Shown piece by piece: positions 23,880 to 31,683 of a stretch of DNA of 64,000 nt; the stretch's first letter is position 1, and each line of letters begins with the position of its first letter. The notes under the pieces are model-generated. The model saw nothing but the letters and a program-made list of their open reading frames with translations, did not search any database and was not told where the DNA came from. The stretch is from Pyxidicoccus xibeiensis (GTDB lineage Bacteria; Myxococcota; Myxococcia; Myxococcales; Myxococcaceae): positions 1 through 64,000 of the forward strand of contig NZ_JAJVKV010000007.1 of the NCBI RefSeq assembly GCF_024198175.1. The letters run 5' to 3'. Position numbers and translations under genes: made by a program.

Positions 23880-25127
23880 ATGCGCTCTTCTCGTACCCAC
23901 TTCCTGAGTCGCTACCCGTCCGCGCTGCTCCTCGCCGCGGCGCTGCTGGCCACGCCTTCCTTCGCGCAGCAGGCCACGCCGCTGGAGGACAACCGCCGCA
24001 TCACCGAGGGCTACATCCAGCTCGCCTACGAGATGGGCGCCGTGGTGGACCCGACGCTCACCCCCGGCGGCGTCAGCCACGTGCGGCCCAACTGGTTCGT
24101 CTTCGCGCCACACGCCTCGCGCACCGGAGGCGAGGGCATGCTGGGCGCCGCCATCGCCCGGCGCATCCTCGACACCGCGCGGGGGCAGCCCTCGCTGTCG
24201 GTGCTGCACGCACTGCAGCGGGCGGGCCTCTCCGCGAGCCTGCGCGTCTCCGCGGAGCAGCTGGGGCTGGAGCTCGTGGTGCACGGGCTGCCCGTCGACG
24301 CGGCCGCGTCGCTCGCCTCGCTCATCACCGCCATGAATGGCGCGGCGCTGGCGGACCCGCGCACGCTGCTCACCACGGCCTCGCGCTTCGCGGCGCTGTA
24401 CTGGAGCGCGCCCGCCATCCTCCCGCTCGACAAGGCCGAGCGGGTGGTGGTGACGCTGGAGCGCACGCTGCACGAGGGCAACCTGGCCATCTTCACCGAC
24501 GTCGGTGGCTCGGGGCGCCTCTACCTGGACTGGCGGCAGGGCGCCGGAGCGGTGACGCCGGAGCGCGTGCTGACGGAGTTCACGCTGGTGGACGCGGTGC
24601 CGGCCCAGGCGCGGCAGGCGTATGACTTCGCGGTGGCCCACGCGGAGGACACGCCCCGCCCGAGGGACTTCGACGCCCTCTTCCCGGGGATGCACTGGAA
24701 GAGCCTGCTGGTGGCGGCCTTCGCCGTGTACGAGGAGGCCCGCCTCGCGCCCACGCCTGCCCGCCGCGATGCGCTCATCGCCATGGGCAACAACTACGTC
24801 GCATGGCGCGAGCAGCACGACATGGCGCAGCCCGTCTTCACGCCGCCCGTGCCCCGCGCGGACGAGGTGTCGCGTGCCGCGCTGATGGAGGTGCTCACCC
24901 CGATGCTCACCACGGACTTCGGCACGGTGAAGTGGAACTACGCCGACTACGCCTACAGCCAGCCGGACCGGGACGGCAATCCGCTCACGTCACAGCCCAC
25001 CGAGTACAACTGGGCCACGTTCTGGGACCGCTGGACGGGCATCCTCTATGCATTCGACCAGGCGTACCTCCAGCCCGCCGGGCTCTGGGTGATGCCGGAA
25101 CCGATTGAAGACCCCACCGCGGGGTAG
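23880..25127 (+). CDS. Secreted hypothetical protein
   Basis: The 415-residue precursor has a clear Sec signal (YPSALLLAAALLATPSFAQQA, cut after SFA). The mature part is helical and opens with a histidine-containing region (GGVSHVRPNWFVFAPHASRTGG) recurring in secreted proteins of unknown function. No enzymatic motif is evident. The start at 23880 places the signal peptide correctly; an in-frame extension upstream lacks protein character. No clear ribosome-binding site is seen. It lies upstream of, but is separated by about 150 bp from, the PAS kinase gene. Confidence 0.75.
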   Translation: MRSSRTHFLSRYPSALLLAAALLATPSFAQQATPLEDNRRITEGYIQLAYEMGAVVDPTLTPGGVSHVRPNWFVFAPHASRTGGEGMLGAAIARRILDTARGQPSLSVLHALQRAGLSASLRVSAEQLGLELVVHGLPVDAAASLASLITAMNGAALADPRTLLTTASRFAALYWSAPAILPLDKAERVVVTLERTLHEGNLAIFTDVGGSGRLYLDWRQGAGAVTPERVLTEFTLVDAVPAQARQAYDFAVAHAEDTPRPRDFDALFPGMHWKSLLVAAFAVYEEARLAPTPARRDALIAMGNNYVAWREQHDMAQPVFTPPVPRADEVSRAALMEVLTPMLTTDFGTVKWNYADYAYSQPDRDGNPLTSQPTEYNWATFWDRWTGILYAFDQAYLQPAGLWVMPEPIEDPTAG

Positions 25128-25274
25128 CACGCGCGGAGGCCATGTCGCGGGGACCGCGAGGGAAGGTCGGGCGGGAAGATGGGCCGACGGACGGGTGTTT
25201 CCCCAGGTCGCGGGCCAGCATCCCCGTCAGGCAGCTTGACGCATTCCGGAGGTCGCGAGACGTTGCAGCTTTCC

Positions 25275-26822
25275 ATGAACCCCGCGCCCTCCGCGTCCGG
25301 CAGTCCCCGGGAGCATCCCTCCCAGGAGCCGCCATCTCCCCTGCCCGCGGTCGCCGCCGACGAGGCCAGCCTGTCTCCAGAAGCGCGGCTGTGCGTGCTG
25401 CAGGAGATGATGGGCGAGGCCTTCTTCACCCTCGACGCGCAGGGGCGCATCCGCGAGCTGAACGCTCGCGCAGCCGCGCTGCTGGGCATGCCCGCGGAGA
25501 GGCTCCAGGGGCAGGAGCCCTGGCTCGCCTGGCCCGAGCTGGCGGGCACCGTGCTGCACGAGCGCTTGATGGTGGCGCTCACCACGCGCGAGGGCGGGCG
25601 CTTCCTCGCGGAGCTGCCCTCGCGCGTCTGGCTGGACGTGAATGTCCGCACCGTGGGCGACGAGACGTGGGTGCTGGCCGCGGACATCACGCGGCGCCAG
25701 CATGCCGAGAACGAGGTGGCGCGCACCGAGGAGCGCTTCCGCCAGCTCGGCGAGCGCTTCCAGGTGGCGCTGGAGTCGGCGCAGATGGCCGTCTGGGAGA
25801 CGAACCTCGCCACCGGCCAGGTGTTCCGCTCCGAGGCGCATGACCGGCTCTACGGCTACCCGGAGCCGCTGGCGGAGTGGACCCACGAGCGGTTCCTCGC
25901 CTCCATCCATCCGGAGGACCGGGCCGCGGTGGATTCGCAGCTCGCCGGCATCTTCTCCGGCGGGCAGGACGCCTATACCTCCACCTTCCGCACCCGCTGG
26001 CCGGACGGCACCTGGCACTGGCTCACCAGCCGCGCGACGGTGCTGCGAGACGTCGCGGGCCACGTGGTGGTGGTGCGCGGGGCCATCCTCGACATCACCG
26101 CGCTGAAGGAGACGGAGGCCGCGCTCCAGGAGGCGGTGCGCACGCGCGATGACTTCCTGTCCCTGGCCAGCCACGAGCTGCGCACGCCGCTGACGTCGCT
26201 GCGCCTGCAGTCCCAGCTGCTGCGCCGCATGAGCGAGACGGCGCCCGCGGAGGCGCTCGGCGCACCGAAGGTGACGGCGAAGCTGGACACCACCGAGCGC
26301 CAGCTGCGCAGGCTGGGCGCGCTGGTGGACAACCTGCTGGACGTCAGCCGCATCCAGACGGGGAAGCTGGACTTCCAGTTCGCCGAGGGAGACCTGGCAT
26401 CGGTGGTGTCCGAGCTCGTCACCCGCTGCGTGGACGAGGCGCGGCAGGCGGGCGTGACGCTGAGCGCGCAGGTGGACGGGCCCGTGCGGTGCCGCTTCGA
26501 CCGGCTGCGCGTGGAGCAGGTGGTGAGCAACCTGCTGTCCAATGCCCTGCGCTACGGCGCGGGCAGTCCGGTGCGGGTGGCGCTGGTGCGGCGGGACGGC
26601 ACCTGCCGCCTGGAGGTGCGGGACGGCGGCCCGGGCGTGCCAGCAAAGGACCGTGAGCGCGTCTTCGAGCGCTTCGTGCAGAGCCATGGCGCCACCCACA
26701 AGGGCGGCCTGGGGCTGGGGCTCTACATCGTCCGGCAGATTGTCGAGGCCCATGGAGGCCGCGTGCACGTGGAGGACGCGCCCGGTGGCGGCTCGGCCTT
26801 CATCGTGGAGCTGCCGCTGTAG
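25275..26822 (+). CDS. PAS/PAC hybrid-free sensor histidine kinase
   Basis: This 515-residue soluble kinase has no membrane segment. Two PAS domains come first: about 40-150 (FFTLDAQGRIRELNARAAALLG) and about 165-290 (WETNLATGQVFRSEAHDRLYGY with the PAC-type WPDGTWHWL). A HisKA dimerisation domain with the phospho-His in SLASHELRTPLTSLR follows, then an HATPase with N box LLSNALRYG, G1 VRDGGPGV and G2 GGLGLGLYIV. It should autophosphorylate in response to a cytoplasmic signal sensed by the PAS domains. No response regulator is adjacent, so it is an orphan kinase. The start at 25275 is chosen by composition; a 32-residue extension is possible. Confidence 0.92.
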   Translation: MNPAPSASGSPREHPSQEPPSPLPAVAADEASLSPEARLCVLQEMMGEAFFTLDAQGRIRELNARAAALLGMPAERLQGQEPWLAWPELAGTVLHERLMVALTTREGGRFLAELPSRVWLDVNVRTVGDETWVLAADITRRQHAENEVARTEERFRQLGERFQVALESAQMAVWETNLATGQVFRSEAHDRLYGYPEPLAEWTHERFLASIHPEDRAAVDSQLAGIFSGGQDAYTSTFRTRWPDGTWHWLTSRATVLRDVAGHVVVVRGAILDITALKETEAALQEAVRTRDDFLSLASHELRTPLTSLRLQSQLLRRMSETAPAEALGAPKVTAKLDTTERQLRRLGALVDNLLDVSRIQTGKLDFQFAEGDLASVVSELVTRCVDEARQAGVTLSAQVDGPVRCRFDRLRVEQVVSNLLSNALRYGAGSPVRVALVRRDGTCRLEVRDGGPGVPAKDRERVFERFVQSHGATHKGGLGLGLYIVRQIVEAHGGRVHVEDAPGGGSAFIVELPL

Positions 26823-26830
26823 CGCGGGCT

Positions 26831-29545
26831 TCAGGTGGCGCCGGGCTCGTCGTGGACGAAGGCGAAGTGCTCCGACACCTCCAGCCGGTAGCCGGGGTCC
26901 TCGAACACCACGCGCATGCCGGTGCCCTCCAGCATCTCCCGGACGTGGCGCACGTGGACGCGCAGCGCGTTGTCGTGCAGCCGCGGGTCATGCTCCGCGT
27001 CCCACATGGCGCGCACGCAGGCCTCCTTCGACACGGTGCGCCCCGGCTGCCGGGCCAGCGCATACAGCAGCCGGCGCGGGAGCACCCGCTTCGCCAGGGA
27101 GACGGTGCGGCCTCCCGCGCGCAGCTCGTGCTGGCGTGCGTCCAGCACCACCGCCTCCGGCGAATCGAGGCGGGCACCGGCACCGGGCAGGGGTGCCGTG
27201 GTGGGCCTCGGGCTGGTGGGTGAGGCGCCCAGGGCGCGAGACAGCTCCGGAATCAGCTCCGGGTCCACCTCCCCCTCGGCGGCGGCGCGCGCGGCGGACT
27301 CGAGCTCGGCCTGGGCTTCCTGGGGGCGCTCGGCCCAGCGGTGGAGCAGGGCCCGAGACAGATGGGCGAGGGCGCGCTCCAGCGCGAAGTCCGCGCCGCG
27401 GGCCAGGGGCTCCAGCGAGGTGAGCAGCCCGGTGGCGAGCACGCTGTCGGCTTCTCTCGCGGCACGGAGGGCGGCGAGGGCGCGCTGGCGGGCGGCCACT
27501 CCCGGGCGGACCTCGCGCGGGTCCACGGTGATGGGGAGGGCCACCTGCCACAGCACGTCCGACTCGCGGGCCACTGTCGCGGCCTGGGCCAGTCCGCTGG
27601 CGCCCCGGGTGCGGGCGTCGGACTCCACCAGGTCCAGCAGCGCCAGGCCCTCGGCGCGCCGGCCCAGCTCCAGCAGCATGCGCCCGGCACCGACGCGGGA
27701 GAGGTGGCGGATGAAGAGGTAGCCCGCCTGCTCCGCCCGGGCTTCCGTCTCCCGCAGCGCGGAGAGCGCGGCGTTGCGCTCGCCCCGGTCCGCGCGGCCC
27801 CACGCGGCGATGCAGTCCAGCTCCAGCGCGAGGCGGGGAGCGCCCAGCGCCTCCAGCCGCTCGCGAGCCTGGGACAGCGCGGCTTCGGCCTCGGTGAAGC
27901 GGCCCAGCCGGCTGAGGATGCCGGCGGACAGGGCCGTCACCATGGGCCCGCGCGAGTCGTGAGGCATGCCCTCCAGCTGCGACACGCTCCGGGCGAGGGG
28001 CTCCGCCAGCTCGCTGTCGCGGCCTTCAATCCAGAGCATCAGCACGCGGGCATAGGCGCACCAGCCCAGCACGCGCCGGTCCTCCGACGCGGCGGCGGCG
28101 GTGTCCAGCATCTCCAGGGACTCGTCCAGCCGGCCCTGGAAGAAGCGCAGCGCCGCCCAGGCCAGGAGCTGCTGGAGGAAGACCTCCTCCTTGCGAGGCA
28201 TGGGCATGGACCCGAGCGTCCGCTCACAGGTGTCCAGCTCGAGGGAGAACAGCGCCACGCGCACCAGCACGGTACCGACGTCCTCGCGCAGGGCATCGCT
28301 CACCTGGGCCACGGGGCCGGCATCAGAACCTGCTCCGGCTCCGGCGGATGGCTCCTCCAGCGAGGCGCGCAGCGCCAGCAGCTCCGCATGCGCCCGGCGC
28401 AAGTCCAGCAGCCGCACCAGGGCGCGAGCACGCGCCAGCCGCACCTCCGCCGTGCGCAGCTCGGGGGGCAGCGAGGCCAGCAGGGAGAGCAGCTCGGCGG
28501 CGGCGCCGTGACGCACCAGCGGCTCCGCCTGCTCGATGATGAAGGCCGCGCGCTCCGCGTGACGGCCCAGCGCCTGGAGGTGGCGGCACATCGCGCGCAC
28601 GCGCACCACGGCAGGGAGGGATTCACGTGAGAGCAGGGCCAGCAGCGACTCGTGCGCGGAGCGCGCCTCCTCCGGGCTCAGCAGTGAGGCGAACGCCTCG
28701 CGCACCAGGTCATGGACGCCGTGCCGACCCTGCGCGTCCGTCTCCACCAGCAACCGGCCTCCCAGCTTCCGCAGCGTGTCGCCCGCCGTGCGTCCTGGCA
28801 GCACGTCCTCGAGCGCGCTCGCCGGCAGGGGCAGCTCACTGAGCGCCAGCACCGCGGCCAGCCGCCGCTCATCCTCGGGCAGCGCCTCCAGGGCCGCGCG
28901 CACCGGCTCGTCACCTCCCGCGTCGCCGGCATGGGCCCGGCGCAGCAGGAAGGGCACGCCCCGTGAGCGGGCCCAGGCGGCGTCGAAGCCCTGGCGCGCG
29001 CCGTACAGTGAATCGAGCTGTGCCCACAGGAGGCGCGCGGCCTGCTCGGGCAGGCCATCCAGCCGAAGCTCGAAGCGGTCCGGACTGGCGGCATGTCGGG
29101 GCACCGCCTCACGCGAGGTCGCCAGCAATGCGCCCAGGCGCAAGCGCCCACCCAGCTCCTCCACCAGCGCGGCGCGCGCCTCGGGCTTCAGCCCATGCAG
29201 GTCATCCAGCACGCACAGCGCGCGGCGCGCCTCCAGCTCCCGCGCCAGGTCCTCCAGGCGCGACGCATCCGACAGCGCCTGGGCCACGGGCGCCTCGCGC
29301 AGCAGGCGGCGGATGTCATCCACCACGGTGTCCAGCGTGTCGCCGGGACGGATGCGCCGGTGCACGACAGGCCCCCGGTAGCGCGAGGCCACGGCCGCGA
29401 CGAGCGCGGACTTGCCCACTCCTGGCAGGCCATACACGACGCCCGTGCGCACGCGCCGGAGCATGCCGCCCAGGCGCCGCACTTCGTCCGCGCGGCCCAC
29501 GAAGACGGCGGGCGGTCCGAGCCCCTGACGTGACGACGTGTGCAT
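26831..29545 (-). CDS. STAND ATPase regulator with C-terminal winged helix
   Basis: The protein has 904 residues. The N-terminal ATPase shows VFVGRADE, Walker A GLPGVGKSAL (about residue 40) and Walker B ALCVLDDLHG, followed by TSREAVPRH (sensor-like Arg). A central region of about 500 residues is built of TPR-like helical repeats. The last about 110 residues are an OmpR/PhoB-type winged helix (VSLAKRVLPRRLLYALARQPGRTVSKEACVRAMW, LRVHVRHVREML, DPGYRL). In AfsR/SARP proteins the DNA-binding domain is N-terminal, so this order is reversed. It is presumably a transcription factor gated by ATP and ligand. It ends 8 bp from the convergent PAS kinase gene; a functional link is possible but unproven. 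Confidence 0.9.
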   Translation of the reverse strand: MHTSSRQGLGPPAVFVGRADEVRRLGGMLRRVRTGVVYGLPGVGKSALVAAVASRYRGPVVHRRIRPGDTLDTVVDDIRRLLREAPVAQALSDASRLEDLARELEARRALCVLDDLHGLKPEARAALVEELGGRLRLGALLATSREAVPRHAASPDRFELRLDGLPEQAARLLWAQLDSLYGARQGFDAAWARSRGVPFLLRRAHAGDAGGDEPVRAALEALPEDERRLAAVLALSELPLPASALEDVLPGRTAGDTLRKLGGRLLVETDAQGRHGVHDLVREAFASLLSPEEARSAHESLLALLSRESLPAVVRVRAMCRHLQALGRHAERAAFIIEQAEPLVRHGAAAELLSLLASLPPELRTAEVRLARARALVRLLDLRRAHAELLALRASLEEPSAGAGAGSDAGPVAQVSDALREDVGTVLVRVALFSLELDTCERTLGSMPMPRKEEVFLQQLLAWAALRFFQGRLDESLEMLDTAAAASEDRRVLGWCAYARVLMLWIEGRDSELAEPLARSVSQLEGMPHDSRGPMVTALSAGILSRLGRFTEAEAALSQARERLEALGAPRLALELDCIAAWGRADRGERNAALSALRETEARAEQAGYLFIRHLSRVGAGRMLLELGRRAEGLALLDLVESDARTRGASGLAQAATVARESDVLWQVALPITVDPREVRPGVAARQRALAALRAAREADSVLATGLLTSLEPLARGADFALERALAHLSRALLHRWAERPQEAQAELESAARAAAEGEVDPELIPELSRALGASPTSPRPTTAPLPGAGARLDSPEAVVLDARQHELRAGGRTVSLAKRVLPRRLLYALARQPGRTVSKEACVRAMWDAEHDPRLHDNALRVHVRHVREMLEGTGMRVVFEDPGYRLEVSEHFAFVHDEPGAT

Positions 29546-29808
29546 TCAGTCGTCCATTGTAGGGTCAGGTCCGCCCCACACGTCAGAGGGACTCTGCCAT
29601 CCACCCGCAAACACATGCGGGGTCCGCCCCCCGCGGGCACACCAAGGCGCACACTTCAGTTTCCTACACCCTGACGCAATCCAGGAAGGATTTGGCGCCG
29701 GAAGAGAAACCGTCGCTGGCTGAATCGCGCATCATGCCGTCACGAGCTGGCGGCCAGGACGTCACGTTCTGGTCATGTTCCGCCAGGTCAGCCGTCGGAG
29801 GCGCTCGA

Positions 29809-30177
29809 ATGTGGATCGAGACCATCATCATGCCGCGCGAGGAGCCGGAGCCCTACGTGCCGGCGCCGCAGCGAGACCGGCGAAGCCTCCTCAAGTCCGC
29901 GACGGCGGAGAGCCGCGCGTTGCGTGACGCCGTGCTGGGCTTCCTGAGCACGAACCAGCTGGCGGACGCGGTGCGGTGGATGAGCGAGCCCGGCTTCCTA
30001 CCCATCATCACCATCCAGTGCACGGAGCGCGCGCTGGAGAAGCTGCGCGACGCGGCGGAGTTCGTGGTGGGCTGCGCCGCGCCCGTGGATGCCTACCCGG
30101 CCCTGGTCGGCCCCCAGCCGCACCTGTCGCCCGAGGTGCTGCTGCCGGCGCTCACGCAGTTCGAGCCCCGGCTTTGA
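29809..30177 (+). CDS. Hypothetical protein
   Basis: This is a 122-residue protein beginning MWIETIIMPREEPEPYVP with no signal peptide. GGAGG lies eight bases before the ATG at 29809. The middle is helical (ALRDAVLGFLSTNQLADAVRWM) and one segment (IITIQCTERALEKLRDAAEFVVG) alternates strand and helix. No known motif is seen. The 263 bp before it (from the STAND gene start) holds a GC hairpin near 29616-29634 but no gene. Confidence 0.65.
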   Translation: MWIETIIMPREEPEPYVPAPQRDRRSLLKSATAESRALRDAVLGFLSTNQLADAVRWMSEPGFLPIITIQCTERALEKLRDAAEFVVGCAAPVDAYPALVGPQPHLSPEVLLPALTQFEPRL

Positions 30178-30201
30178 GACGTCTCACGTCATGACGCCCC
30201 T

Positions 30202-31050
30202 TCACGGCGTCGCGATGCGGCGGTAGCGCGCTTCGAGCAGCTGGTACACGGCATACGCCACCAGGCCCAGCGCCACCGCCCCCAGCAGCCACGGACCGAA
30301 CGGCTGCTCGGCCAGGGCAGTCAGCGCCTCGCCCAGCCCGCCTGCCTCTCCCGGGTCCGCCTGGATGGCGGCCTGCAGGAAGAAGGTCCCCACCAGCAGG
30401 AACACCACCGAGCGCGCCATCACCCCGGCCCGGCTGATGCGCTCCACCCACGTGCGCTGGCGCGCCGCCAGGCCCGTCAGGCTCAGCTTGTCGAGCGTCT
30501 TGCCCTGCCACGCCTGTTTGAACTGGTACACGGCGAAGCCGATGATGACCACGCCCACCAGGGCCACCAGCACCTGACCGAAGGGCTGGGACATCAGCTC
30601 CGCCGTCATGCTCTTCGTGCCGCCGCCGCCGCCCTTGCGCCCGCGCAGCAGGTTGAAGGCGAACAGCGCGAGGCTGGCGTGAATCACGCCGCTCACCGCG
30701 GGCACGGCGCGCTTCGCGAGCCCCTTGCCGTCGTGGCCCTTGCCTTCCACGTCCATCACCGCCTGCACGAAGCGCCAGACGGCGAAGGCCAGCAGGCCCA
30801 CGCCCAGCAGCACCAGCAACACCGAGCCGAAGGGCTGGCGCGCGACCTCTTCCACCGCGCCCCGCGTGTCCGTCGTCCGGCCGCCCTCGCCCAGAGCCAG
30901 CATCAGCGCCAGCACGCCAATCACGGCGTAGACCACGGCCCGTGACGCGTAGCCCACGCGAGCCGCCAGTTCCACGCCGCTCCTGCTCGCCTGCCGCCCC
31001 GCCCGTGTTGCTCGCTGAAGGTCGGGCCCACGCAGTGTCCCGGTCGCCAT
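30202..31050 (-). CDS. DUF1206 integral membrane protein
   Basis: This 282-residue protein contains three repeats of a unit with two transmembrane helices. Each unit opens with a helix after an arginine (VGYASRAVVYAVIGVLAL, SGVIHASLALFAFNLL, AGVMARSVVFLLVGTFFL) and carries a Q-P-F-G motif before the second helix (RQPFGSVLL, SQPFGQVLV, EQPFGPWLL), which defines DUF1206. Six membrane helices are expected in the inner membrane. AAGGAG lies upstream of the ATG at 31048-31050. No function is established for the family. A 6-bp GACGCC/GGCGTC hairpin overlaps the stop codon. Confidence 0.88.
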   Translation of the reverse strand: MATGTLRGPDLQRATRAGRQASRSGVELAARVGYASRAVVYAVIGVLALMLALGEGGRTTDTRGAVEEVARQPFGSVLLVLLGVGLLAFAVWRFVQAVMDVEGKGHDGKGLAKRAVPAVSGVIHASLALFAFNLLRGRKGGGGGTKSMTAELMSQPFGQVLVALVGVVIIGFAVYQFKQAWQGKTLDKLSLTGLAARQRTWVERISRAGVMARSVVFLLVGTFFLQAAIQADPGEAGGLGEALTALAEQPFGPWLLGAVALGLVAYAVYQLLEARYRRIATP

Positions 31051-31225
31051 GTCTTCCCCGCTCCTTTCGAGGGCGCCCCGCAGGCCGCCGCTCGGAGACG
31101 ATGCGCATGGGCAGGCATTCCCCCAACGAGCGCCCGCCTGGCAGCTCGCTTCCCGGCACGCGCACGCCGCTTGGAGACCCGGGCCCCGGTGGACAGCTTG
31201 AGGCCCAGGCCCACGAGGGAGGGAC

Positions 31226-31477
31226 ATGCCCCGGGAAGTGAAAGACGGCGACGGAATCACCTGGAGCTGCATCCAGGCCTTCGCGGGACTGGGAGGCGGC
31301 GAGGAGAAGGAGGCGGCGGCGAAGGTCGACGGCGCCCGCAACCGCTACCACGTCGTCTGCACGCCGAGCGGCGGCGCGAAGTCCGTGCGCGTGGAGCTCC
31401 CCGGCGACTGGGAGGCGAAGCTCTCCGACGAAGCACTGCTACGCGCCATCCACGAGCAGCAGGCCCGCGACGGGTGA
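31226..31477 (+). CDS. Small conserved-type hypothetical protein
   Basis: This 83-residue cytoplasmic protein (MPREVKDGDGITWSCIQAF) has a mixed alpha/beta pattern, with strands around YHVVCTPSGG and SVRVELPG and a helix around LSDEALLRAIHEQQ. GGGAGG precedes the ATG at good spacing, supporting expression. I do not recognise a family. It is divergent from the DUF1206 gene, 175 bp apart. Confidence 0.7.
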   Translation: MPREVKDGDGITWSCIQAFAGLGGGEEKEAAAKVDGARNRYHVVCTPSGGAKSVRVELPGDWEAKLSDEALLRAIHEQQARDG

Positions 31478-31683
31478 GGGCCCTGCGCGGCCACGCGGAA
31501 CACCTCCACCTACCCGCGCAGTGAGAGGCCCCCTGGCCCGCATATAATGATGCGAGCCCCGGGGTGACTTGGCGTCCCAGCGCTCCGGCGGGCATGCTCC
31601 GGGCGGACTTCGCCCCACGCATGAGCACCCAGACTTCCGCCAGCGCTCGCTGGCCCCACGTCTCGTTCCAAGGTTCCGCCACC

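Noticed and set aside
23496-24818. Extension of the second NGLSF lipoprotein frame far upstream
   Set aside because: The upstream part is antisense to the secreted-protein gene, and a lipoprotein signal with a good ribosome-binding site starts at 23495.
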